In this document: positions 27,401 to 34,360 of the stretch, piece by piece
Layout: every line of letters begins with the position of its first letter
Numbering within the stretch: the first letter of the stretch is position 1
From: Cryobacterium melibiosiphilum
Lineage (GTDB): Bacteria; Actinomycetota; Actinomycetes; Actinomycetales; Microbacteriaceae
Length of the DNA stretch: 64,000 nucleotides
Assembly (NCBI RefSeq): GCF_003602235.1
Contig: NZ_QZVS01000096.1
Coordinates: 1 to 64,000, forward strand
Direction: 5' to 3'
Position numbers and translations under genes: made by a program
Notes under the pieces: generated by a model
Told to the model about the DNA's origin: nothing
The model's database searches: none
Seen by the model: the letters and a program-made list of their open reading frames with translations, nothing else

Positions 27401-29458
27401 GTCACCCAGGAGACACCGGCGCTTGTCTCGCCGAACGGCATCGCCTCGCTGAGCTTCGGCGATCCCGTCGAGGCCGTCAACCGCGTGGCCGCGACGCTGA
27501 CCGACGGCAACCCCGCGAACGGTGAAGCGGATGTCATCGTGGCCGAATACCACGAGGGTGCCGGTGCCGGAACGGTCGAGAATGCGACGCTCGCCCAGGA
27601 ACTCGCCCTGACGGACAGCGCCTTCGAGCGCATCGTCAACGACACGTCCGCCGACGTGAGCGCCATCTTCACCGGTCACACGCACAAGCAGTACGCGTGG
27701 GACGCGCAGGTTCCGGGGGCCGCCGATGGCGTGACCCGCCCCGTGCTGCAGACCGGCAGCTACGGTGAAAACGTCGGACAGGTCGTGCTCAGCTACGATC
27801 CCGAGTCGGGCGATACGACGACCGTGGTGAACAAGAACGTCAAGCGTCTCGTCGGAACCCACACTGTGACCGGAACCTCCGCTGAGGTTGCGGCCGCGCA
27901 GAAGGCCGCCGATGCGGCCCTCAACGTGTCGCTGATCGCCGCGTACCCGCGGGTCGAGATTGTCGACGGCATCGTCAAGGCCGCGCTCGAACAGGCGGCA
28001 ATCCTGGGTGATGTTCCCGTGGGTTCGCTCACCGCAGATATCAGCCGGGCGTGCCTCGTGGCCGGCATCGCGACCTGCTCCGAAGACCGTTCGGCCCCGT
28101 CGGCGATGGGCACCCTGGTGGCGAACTCGCTGCGCGAGTCGCTCTCCAGCGACCTCCGTGGTGGTGCCGAGATCGGCATCGTCAACCCCGGTGGCATGCG
28201 CACCGACCTCACCGTCGGCGACGACGGCGTGATCACCTACGCCGACGCCAACGCGGTGCTGCCGTTCCTGAACAACCTGTGGACGACGACCCTGACGGGT
28301 GCGCAGTTCAAGACCGTCCTGGAACAGCAGTGGCAGCGCACGGCTCTCAACGTGGTGCCGAGCCGCCCGTACCTGCAGCTCGGGCTGTCGGACAACGTGA
28401 ACTACACGTTCGACGCCAGCCGCGCCGAGGGTGACCGCATCACGGGAATCTGGGTCGACGGAGTCGCCGTTGACGCAGAGCAGCCCTACCGCATCGGGTC
28501 GTTCAACTTTCTGCTCACGGGAGGCGACAACTTCCACGAGTTCAAGAACGGCACCGCCACGGTCGACTCGGGACTCGTTGACCGGGATGCCTGGATCGAC
28601 TACATCAAGGCCGAGAGCCCGCTCTCGCCGTCATTCGCCGTCAACCAGGCGTCGGTCACTGGAGCGCCGACCATCGCCGTCGCCCCCGGCGACACGGTCA
28701 ACTTCACGGTCGCCGATGTGGACCTCTCCTCGCTCGGGGCTCCGGCCAACACCGAGTTCAGCGTGGAGTGGGTGGGCAGCAGCACCAACCCGGGTTCGGC
28801 ATCCGTCGACGCCTCGGGCGTGTTCCCGGTCAGCGTCACCGTTCCCGCCGACGCGACCGAGAACAGCGTGATTCTGCTGACCTCGGCCGCGACCGGCACC
28901 GTCGTGCGCGTCCCGATCACGGTCGACACGACCGTGATCGCGCCGACCCCGACGCCGACGCCGACGGATGGCACGACCCCGGTCGTGCCGAAGCCGAGCG
29001 CCACCGTGCTGCCGACGATCGCCCCGGTCTCGGCCGCAGCAAGCGTGCTGGTTCCGTCCCTGGAAGACGTGATCGACACCGCCGAGGGCATCGACACCGC
29101 CGGTGAGACCATCACCATCGACGTCGGCGTCGAATATGCCGGCCAGTTCGTGTCGGTCTGGATGCGCTCAGTGCCGGTGAACCTCGGAAGCTGGCTGCAG
29201 GTCAGCGCGCAGGGATTCGTGACCGTCACGATCCCGGCGAACACGGCAGCCGGCACGCACCGCATCATCGTGCAGGATGCGACCGGAGCGGTGATCGGCT
29301 GGACCGAGATCCAGGTCGCTGCCGCGGCATCGTCGACGGCGAGCCTGCCGTCGATGGGCATCGACGCGACGCCCGGGCTCTTCGCCGGAGCGCTGCTGTT
29401 GCTGCTCGGTGCGGTGCTGATGATGCACCGCCGTCGGGGAGGAATCGCACAAATCTAG
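24419..29458 (+). CDS. Surface ExeM/NucH-type nuclease fused to a 5'-nucleotidase
   Basis: 1679 residues. After the signal peptide (cleavage near PASA, residue 33) come: a lamin-tail domain (about 36-200, IINEAYLSGG ... FVELYN); a Thr/Pro linker; an OB-like NucH region (about 260-500); an endonuclease/exonuclease/phosphatase domain (about 515-860; LASFNVLNYF, VSLEEIENS, MGDFNAYDLEDP, SSDHDPVVLGL); a 5'-nucleotidase metallophosphatase (about 862-1130; NDFHGR, SSGDNIGASL, VGNHEFDQG) with its C-terminal domain (about 1180-1400); then Ig-like repeats and a C-terminal membrane segment with an RRR tail. It likely degrades extracellular DNA to nucleosides and phosphate. LPSMG before the helix is at best a weak sortase-like motif. 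Confidence 0.9.
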   Translation: MSRPPRSVSTLISASLLGVSLVVAPLVALPASANTDGTGVIINEAYLSGGSAGSAYKNKFVELYNPTDAAITLDGTSIQYRSPTGKVNPTGVVELTGSIPANGYFLVGGGSNVATSTSPALPAPDVDSNAGWGGTNGTIFFADQTDPLTEPAVGSQIDNPLIIDLLGYGSSNTFETVAASSPSGTGDVRSFNRTDFVDSDDNSADFTLSATITPTNSTSGSTPEPTGTPTPTSTSTPSATPTSTPTAEPTETPAPTDVTPIDAIQGTTDISPFAGQAVKTVGVVTAAYPGGGFNGFYIQSPDTGGPIDLETHTASDGIFVYGTAATASVAIGDYVSVVGKVSEYYNLTEISVASASDVEQLDDNGIVDPIAATVTLPETEAARESLEGMLLAPQGDFTVTNNYTTNRYAEIGLAAGTTPLVNPTVTNVPGSDGYTAAIAANAARAVTLDDGASTDYLYSDAENTAVPYLSTTEPVRIGAAVTFTKPVIFDYRFEVWKFQPTTALVAGNADTVQPVTFENDRTDAPEDVGGDIRLASFNVLNYFSTTGDSLNGCNYYSDRAGDPTTVSGGCDARGAADAENFERQQAKIVAAINALDADVVSLEEIENSAAFGKDRDDALQNLVTALNADAGSAVWDFAGTPDALPTSEDVIRTAFIFKPATVELVGDSVILAESEAFNGRAREPLAQAFQQVGDDSSSFLAIANHFKSKGSGSGVDDDQGDGQGKSNATRVEQAEALVAFAAELKTDTGIDRVFLMGDFNAYDLEDPLQVLLTAGYINQGATTGEYTYAFGGTVGSLDHVFASPEADAAVNDVDVWNINSVESVALEYSRYNNNLTDFYTPDAFRSSDHDPVVLGLNLSNRTDINLLNINDFHGRIDDNTVRFAGTIDSLRAEYGDDATLFLSSGDNIGASLFASSSQLDVPTIDALNALGLKTSAVGNHEFDQGFDDLTGRVTDAADFSHLGANVYLQGTTTPAMDEYAIFDVDGVQVAVIGAVTQETPALVSPNGIASLSFGDPVEAVNRVAATLTDGNPANGEADVIVAEYHEGAGAGTVENATLAQELALTDSAFERIVNDTSADVSAIFTGHTHKQYAWDAQVPGAADGVTRPVLQTGSYGENVGQVVLSYDPESGDTTTVVNKNVKRLVGTHTVTGTSAEVAAAQKAADAALNVSLIAAYPRVEIVDGIVKAALEQAAILGDVPVGSLTADISRACLVAGIATCSEDRSAPSAMGTLVANSLRESLSSDLRGGAEIGIVNPGGMRTDLTVGDDGVITYADANAVLPFLNNLWTTTLTGAQFKTVLEQQWQRTALNVVPSRPYLQLGLSDNVNYTFDASRAEGDRITGIWVDGVAVDAEQPYRIGSFNFLLTGGDNFHEFKNGTATVDSGLVDRDAWIDYIKAESPLSPSFAVNQASVTGAPTIAVAPGDTVNFTVADVDLSSLGAPANTEFSVEWVGSSTNPGSASVDASGVFPVSVTVPADATENSVILLTSAATGTVVRVPITVDTTVIAPTPTPTPTDGTTPVVPKPSATVLPTIAPVSAAASVLVPSLEDVIDTAEGIDTAGETITIDVGVEYAGQFVSVWMRSVPVNLGSWLQVSAQGFVTVTIPANTAAGTHRIIVQDATGAVIGWTEIQVAAAASSTASLPSMGIDATPGLFAGALLLLLGAVLMMHRRRGGIAQI

Positions 29459-29511
29459 CCGACACGCACGCCATTACCGGCGCCGGCGCGGAACGTGAAT
29501 AACCTTGGGGC

Positions 29512-30159
29512 ATGTCGACGATCAAGCATCCGGTCGGCCGCCAGTCCAGCAAGGTGTACCGGCGCCGGCGTCTCGTGGTTGGGATCGGCCTGCTTGCCGT
29601 TCTCGTCATCATCTTCTTTCTCGTGGTTCGGCCCGGGGCCAGCAGCGGGGAGTCCAACTCGGGCTCCCCGGCTGCGGGCTCCGCGGCCGCAACCGATACG
29701 GCGACGGATGCCGCGGCGACCCCGGTCCCCGAGCCATCCGCCGTCGACGGCGCGCCCTGCGATCCCGGCCAGGTGCAGGTTGAAGCCGTGACGGACGCCG
29801 TACGTTACGAGGCCGGGCAGCAGCCGCAGCTCTCGCTCAGCCTGACCAACACGGGCACGAATGCCTGCCTGATCAACGCCGGCACCGCGGCACAGGTGTT
29901 CACCATCACCAGCGGCGCGGAAACCTACTGGACCTCCACCGACTGCCAGAGCGAGTCCTCGGATAGCCAGGTCACTCTCAAGCCCGGCATCGTGGTCAGC
30001 TCCTCGACGCCGATCGCCTGGGACCGCACCCGCAGCGCGGTCGACACCTGCGACGCCGTCACCCGCGACGGCGCCCCGGCCGGCGGCGCCTCCTACAACC
30101 TCAGCGTGACCGTGGACGGCATCACGTCGGCTTCGGCCAAGCAGATTCTGCTCTTCTAA
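29512..30159 (+). CDS. Membrane-anchored extracytoplasmic protein, DUF4232-like
   Basis: 215 residues. A basic N-terminus (KVYRRRRLVV) and one membrane segment (about 22-42) are followed by an Ala/Ser/Thr spacer and an Ig-like domain (about 85-215) with three Cys residues (NACLIN, TDCQSES, VDTCDAV). The domain resembles DUF4232-type folds. Function unknown. The ATG has GGGG just upstream. Confidence 0.6.
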   Translation: MSTIKHPVGRQSSKVYRRRRLVVGIGLLAVLVIIFFLVVRPGASSGESNSGSPAAGSAAATDTATDAAATPVPEPSAVDGAPCDPGQVQVEAVTDAVRYEAGQQPQLSLSLTNTGTNACLINAGTAAQVFTITSGAETYWTSTDCQSESSDSQVTLKPGIVVSSSTPIAWDRTRSAVDTCDAVTRDGAPAGGASYNLSVTVDGITSASAKQILLF

Positions 30160-30216
30160 CTGCGGGCCAGATTCCGCGCCGGGAGCGCCTCCTGATTGAA
30201 TAGGAGGGTGACCGAC

Positions 30217-30624
30217 GTGCCCCCCACCCCACCCACCCATTCCGAAGCCCTCGCCGCGGCGCTCGCCGCCCAGGACGTCGTGGCCGTCGCCTACGCGCTG
30301 CGCAACGACTACATCATCGTGCCGCAGCTCGTCATCGACGGCCAGGGTGAACAGGTGCGCGTCTTTGGCCGCGAGGGCAGCGACAAGCGCATGCTGCTGC
30401 TGTTCTCGTCCGCCGCGAACTACGCGCTGATGCTGCCCGACGACCCCGACCTGCGGGTCATGGTCTGCGACGGGCAGTGGCTGCGCGAGTTTCTGACCGT
30501 GCACGCGAGCACGGTCGAAATGGTGTTTTTCGACATCGCCGGCCCGAACGTCATGCAGGCCGCGCCCGCGGACCTGCTGAAAGCCCTCGGCCCGCTCGAC
30601 GAGATCGCGCCCGACGAGTCGTGA
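30217..30624 (+). CDS. SseB N-terminal-like family protein
   Basis: 135 residues from GTG 30217, chosen because a perfect AGGAGG (30202-30207) stands 9 bases upstream; the TTG at 30196 and the GTG at 30208 are in frame but would overlap it. The sequence IIVPQLVIDGQGEQVRVFGREGSDKRMLLLFSS followed by a short alpha/beta repeat fits SseB-like domains, found in actinobacteria as small stand-alone proteins of unknown role. Confidence 0.6.
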   Translation: MPPTPPTHSEALAAALAAQDVVAVAYALRNDYIIVPQLVIDGQGEQVRVFGREGSDKRMLLLFSSAANYALMLPDDPDLRVMVCDGQWLREFLTVHASTVEMVFFDIAGPNVMQAAPADLLKALGPLDEIAPDES

Positions 30625-30704
30625 CGAAAAGCGGATGATTCGAGTCTCAGCGGCTGAATGCCGGATCAAACGCTGGGTATCTGTCAGCGCATCCGCTTCT
30701 CGTG
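30624..30704. repeat. Intergenic inverted repeat with GAAAAGCGGATG arms
   Basis: Left arm ACGAAAAGCGGATG (30624-30637) and right arm CATCCGCTTCTCGTG (30690-30704) pair with one mismatch over 14 bp, about 80 bp end to end. It fills the gap between the convergent SseB-like gene and radA. The same arm sequence recurs at 39140-39190. Confidence 0.55.
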
Positions 30705-30719
30705 CCGGGTGTGCGGCGA

Positions 30720-32069
30720 CTAGATGCGGCGGCGCCGCGACAACTCCCCGCCGAGCAGCGACAGGTCGGTCGCGACGTCGATCGAGACGATCGATGCGTC
30801 ATAGGTGGTCGTGAAGCCGAGGCGTTGGGCCTCGCTGGCGCGTTGCCGGGCAGCGGATGCCGGCCGCACCTCGCCCGCGAGGCTGATCTCCCCGAACGCC
30901 ACGACGTCGTGCCCGATGATGGCGTCTTTGGCCGCGGAGGCGATGGCCAGGGCGATCGCCAGGTCGGCCGCCGGCTCGGTCAGGCGGATGCCGCCGACCG
31001 TCGACACATACACGTCGCAGTCGGACACCTTGATGCCGGCGCGCACCTCGAGCACGGCGATGATCATGGCGACCCGGCTCGAGTCGACGCCGTTGGTGAC
31101 CCGGCGCGGGTTGGGCGCGTTCGTGGCAGCGACGAGCGCCTGCACTTCGACGGGCATCGCGCGCCGGCCCTCCATGGCGATCGTGACGCAGGTGCCCGGT
31201 ACGGACTTGGCGCCGCGGCTGAGGAACAGCCCACTCGGATCGGGTACCTCGGCGATGCCGTCACCGGTCATCTCGAAGCAGCCCACTTCATCCGTTGAGC
31301 CGTAACGGTTTTTGAGCGCGCGCACGAAGCGCAGTGCGGTCTGCCGATCGCCCTCGAACTGGCAGACGACATCGACGAGGTGTTCGAGCACCCGGGGGCC
31401 CGCGATCGACCCGTCTTTGGTGACGTGGCCGACGAGCATCACGGGCAGGTTGCGGTCTTTGGCGAGGCGGATGAGGGTCGAGGCCACCTCGCGCACCTGG
31501 CTGGGCCCACCCGGGGCCCCCTCGGAGAGTGCGCTCGAGACGGTCTGCACCGAGTCCACAATGAGCAGGTCGGGTTTGATGGCGTCGATCTGGCCGAGGA
31601 TGGTGCCGAGGTCGGTCTCGGCGGCGATGAACAGCAGCGGCTCCAGGGCGCCGGTGCGTTCCGCCCGCAGGCGAATCTGGCTGACCGATTCTTCGGCGCT
31701 GACGTAGAGCACCCGGCTCTTGGCAACAGCGGCTTTGGAGGCGACCTCGAGCAGCAGGGTCGACTTGCCGACACCCGGCTCGCCGCTGAGCAGAATGACC
31801 GAGCCGGGCACGATGCCGCCCCCGAGCACGCGGTCGAATTCGGCGACGCCGGTGGGCCAGTGGGCCGCGGCATCCGTCGCCGCATCGGTGATCGGACGGG
31901 CGATGCTGCCGTCGCGCAGGTGACTGGCGGCGACGGTGCGAATGATGCCGGTTTTCTCGTCGCTGGCCTGAACGGTGCCCCATTGCTGGCACTCGCCGCA
32001 GCGGCCGGCCCATTTCAGGGTGGACCAGCCACACTCGGTGCACCGGAAGGAAGCTGAGGGTTTCGCCAT
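30720..32069 (-). CDS. radA: DNA repair protein RadA
   Basis: 449 residues. A RecA-like branch-migration helicase in recombination. Zinc finger Cys pairs at 10/13 and 24/27; Walker A GEPGVGKST at 96-104; the RadA signature KNRYG at 253-257; and a C-terminal Lon-protease-like domain without the catalytic dyad. Nine bases separate it from the upstream SGNH gene, so the two may be co-transcribed. Confidence 0.96.
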   Translation of the reverse strand: MAKPSASFRCTECGWSTLKWAGRCGECQQWGTVQASDEKTGIIRTVAASHLRDGSIARPITDAATDAAAHWPTGVAEFDRVLGGGIVPGSVILLSGEPGVGKSTLLLEVASKAAVAKSRVLYVSAEESVSQIRLRAERTGALEPLLFIAAETDLGTILGQIDAIKPDLLIVDSVQTVSSALSEGAPGGPSQVREVASTLIRLAKDRNLPVMLVGHVTKDGSIAGPRVLEHLVDVVCQFEGDRQTALRFVRALKNRYGSTDEVGCFEMTGDGIAEVPDPSGLFLSRGAKSVPGTCVTIAMEGRRAMPVEVQALVAATNAPNPRRVTNGVDSSRVAMIIAVLEVRAGIKVSDCDVYVSTVGGIRLTEPAADLAIALAIASAAKDAIIGHDVVAFGEISLAGEVRPASAARQRASEAQRLGFTTTYDASIVSIDVATDLSLLGGELSRRRRI

Positions 32070-32078
32070 GCTGCGAGC

Positions 32079-32885
32079 CTAGCCGCGACCTCCGACAGTC
32101 GAAGAAGCAGACCGGTCGATCGGGGGAAACCGCTGCGCGAGGTCGGCTGTGAGGGAAGGCAAAAAGGCCTCGGCCCAGACCCGGTAGCCGCGGTCATTCG
32201 GGTGGAACATGTCGTTGGCGAACTGGGTGGCGACGCTGCGCAGGCCCTGCCGCTTGGTGATGGCGTGCAGGGGAACCACCGACAGGTCGTGCACGGCGGC
32301 GCGCTGCCGCAGCAGCCGGTTGGCGATCGCGACCTTGCGTTCGTTGTGGGGCAGGTGAAAACACGGCAGGTCGGCCACGAGCGAGTGCTCGGGAAGCGCC
32401 TTGAAGAGGCGACGGATACCGGCGGCGAACACCGCGGCATCCCACTGGGCGATGTCATTGGCGCCGATCGCGACCGTGACGACGTCGGGGGTGAGCTTCT
32501 CGAAGCGCGGCAGCTGGTCGCGCACCGCGAGTTCGACGGTGGCACCCGACACGCTCAGGTTGATCACGCGCACAGTGCGACCGGTCACCAGGCGCATGTG
32601 GTCGGCGAGCAGGCCGACGTAGCCGCGGTTCGGCACGCTCGCGCCGATGCCCTGGGCGGCGCTGTCGCCGATGGCAACGTAGAGCAGTTCGCCCTTGACC
32701 TTGGAGTGGTCGCGCCACCACTGGGAATTCACCGGCAGGGTGTCGTTGAGAATGGCCGCCTGCTCGGCCAGGTGGCGGCGAAAGCTGCGGTAATTGAGGG
32801 CGGCGATGCCGAGGCCCACGGTCGTGGCGAGCGTGGCAGCGGCGGGCAGGGTCAGCGAACGGATGCCTCGGGTCGGGTGAGTCAT
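32079..32885 (-). CDS. SGNH/GDSL-type hydrolase
   Basis: 268 residues with one N-terminal membrane segment (about 11-31). Catalytic blocks are in order: GDSAAQG (Ser near 75), SVSGATV, GAND (141-144), and DMFHPND, where Asp 225 and His 228 complete the triad. An esterase or acyl-hydrolase anchored in the membrane; substrate unknown. Confidence 0.88.
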   Translation of the reverse strand: MTHPTRGIRSLTLPAAATLATTVGLGIAALNYRSFRRHLAEQAAILNDTLPVNSQWWRDHSKVKGELLYVAIGDSAAQGIGASVPNRGYVGLLADHMRLVTGRTVRVINLSVSGATVELAVRDQLPRFEKLTPDVVTVAIGANDIAQWDAAVFAAGIRRLFKALPEHSLVADLPCFHLPHNERKVAIANRLLRQRAAVHDLSVVPLHAITKRQGLRSVATQFANDMFHPNDRGYRVWAEAFLPSLTADLAQRFPPIDRSASSTVGGRG

Positions 32886-32985
32886 TCGACGAATGTACCT
32901 CGATTCGCCGGGCAGCGGTCGCGGTCGAGGCGGGTTTCCGTGCCCGGATTCGCGTCGAGCCTCGGATTCTACTAGGATCGACGGC

Positions 32986-33075
32986 GGTACCGTGTCCGAG
33001 CGGCCGAAGGTGCGACTCTCGAAAAGTCGTGTGGGGGAGACTCCACCGTGGGTTCAAATCCCACCGGTACCGCCA
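32986..33075 (+). tRNA. tRNA-Ser (CGA)
   Basis: A class II tRNA: acceptor GGTACCG with CGGTACC, D-arm CCGAGCGGCCGAAGG, anticodon stem-loop GACTCTCGAAAAGTC (anticodon CGA), long variable arm GTGTGGGGGAGACTCCACC, T-arm GTGGGTTCAAATCCCAC. Discriminator G and genome-encoded CCA (33073-33075). Confidence 0.95.
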
Positions 33076-33081
33076 CCAATC

Positions 33082-33123
33082 AGCCCCCTGCATCCTGGTT
33101 TTTTTACTGGGAAGCGGGGGGCT
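33082..33123 (+). terminator. Terminator of tRNA-Ser
   Basis: Stem AGCCCCC (33082-33088) / GGGGGCT (33117-33123) with a 28-base loop that contains a run of seven T. It lies six bases after the tRNA. Confidence 0.65.
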
Positions 33124-33425
33124 TTGTTGTGCCTGGATGGACGAAGTGCCCACTCTTTGGATCAACGGGGTTCTTGAGATGAGCGCGCCCGGAATGGGTA
33201 GCCGCTACACCCGTTACCGTCGCGGCCACCGAAACGGGGTGCCGGCGTCGCGCTACGGCGCCTCACCGGGAGATTTTTCGTCGGATCCCGCTACCTGGTG
33301 ATCGGCGATGTCGTGAAGCGTCGAGGAAGTTCGTGACGATATCGCGACCCGCGACGTCTCACTGGTAGCCCGTTCGGGCTGGTGTGTGCGCCGGAAATCC
33401 CCGTTGATGGACCCCAAGGAGCGAA
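33124..33425. other. Intergenic stretch between tRNA-Ser and the SDR gene
   Basis: About 300 bases with no credible gene: the open frames here overlap the tRNA or have poor codon use. The only structure I see is a short hairpin AGCCCG-TT-CGGGCT at about 33367-33380 and an AAGGAGCG ribosome site for the next gene. No att-like copy of the tRNA 3' end and no integrase was found. Confidence 0.5.
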
Positions 33426-34316
33426 ATGACAGACAACACCCGCAACGCTGACGATCCCACGACCAAGTACTTCTCGGGCGGCTTTCCCCGGCAAGAACAA
33501 GAGCAGCCCGGCCTCACCTCACTGACCCAGCCGCGCCCAGACCACGGCGAAGCCTCCTACGTGGGCAGCGGCAAGCTTGTCGGCAAACGTGCCCTGATCA
33601 CCGGCGGTGACTCCGGAATTGGTCGAGCCGTCGCCATCGCCTACGCGAGGGAAGGCGCCGACGTCGCCATCTCCTACCTCCCCGACGAGCAAGCGGATGC
33701 CGAGGACACTGCCACCGTAATCCGGGAGAGCGGCCGAACCGCGCTGCTGCTGCCGGGAGATATCCGCGACGAGGAGCACTGCATCTCACTTGTGAATGAG
33801 ACGGTCGAAGCGCTCGGCGGTCTGGACATTCTGGTTCTGAACGCGGCGTATCAGGAGAATCGCGACGGACTCGAGAATCTGCCGACAGAGGAGTTCGACC
33901 GGGTCTTCAAGACGAACCTGTATGCAACCCTGTGGATCGCGCGCACCGCCATTCCCCATCTCACACCGGGATCGTCGATCATCTCCACGTCGTCCATTCA
34001 AGCATCGAGTCCGTCTCCGGCCCTGATCGACTATGCGATGACCAAGGCGGCGCTCGTGGCTTTCACCCAGGCCCTCGCGCAGCAGATGGGCCCGGTGGGG
34101 GTGCGCGTCAATGCGGTGGCGCCTGGGCCGATCTGGACGCCACTGATTCCGGCGACGTCGTGGCCCGACAAGCTGCCCACTTTCGGTCAAAATACCCCGC
34201 TGGGGCGGGCTGGCCAGCCCGCCGAGCTCGCCGCAGCGTACGTGTTTCTGGCCTCAGCCGAAGCGTCATACGTCTCCGGTGCGGTCGTGCCTGTCACGGG
34301 CGGACGCGGCTTCTAG
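33426..34316 (+). CDS. SDR-family oxidoreductase (YhdF/YghA type)
   Basis: 296 residues. A long N-terminal extension (1-50, KYFSGGFPRQEQEQPG) is typical of the YhdF/YghA subgroup. Then the classical SDR fold: GGDSGIG cofactor loop (about 60-66), LVLNAAY, STSSIQASS with the active Ser, and YAMTKAAL with YxxxK. Likely NADP-dependent reduction of aldehydes or ketones under stress; substrate unknown. It ends towards the copper ATPase gene. Confidence 0.85.
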   Translation: MTDNTRNADDPTTKYFSGGFPRQEQEQPGLTSLTQPRPDHGEASYVGSGKLVGKRALITGGDSGIGRAVAIAYAREGADVAISYLPDEQADAEDTATVIRESGRTALLLPGDIRDEEHCISLVNETVEALGGLDILVLNAAYQENRDGLENLPTEEFDRVFKTNLYATLWIARTAIPHLTPGSSIISTSSIQASSPSPALIDYAMTKAALVAFTQALAQQMGPVGVRVNAVAPGPIWTPLIPATSWPDKLPTFGQNTPLGRAGQPAELAAAYVFLASAEASYVSGAVVPVTGGRGF

Positions 34317-34360
34317 GGGCCGGCGGTTGAGCGATGGCCCTTCTCTGGGCACGGATGGGC

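Noticed and set aside
25073-28537. Very long open frame on the minus strand opposite the nuclease/nucleotidase gene
   Set aside because: Antisense shadow of a GC-rich gene; Gly/Val/Asp-rich composition, no domain, no ribosome site.
29341-29458. LPXTG sortase signal at the end of the nuclease
   Set aside because: The motif is LPSMG and is followed by other residues before the helix; it may only be a membrane anchor.
33029-33301. Open frame covering the end of tRNA-Ser
   Set aside because: Overlaps a clear tRNA and its terminator; poor codon use.
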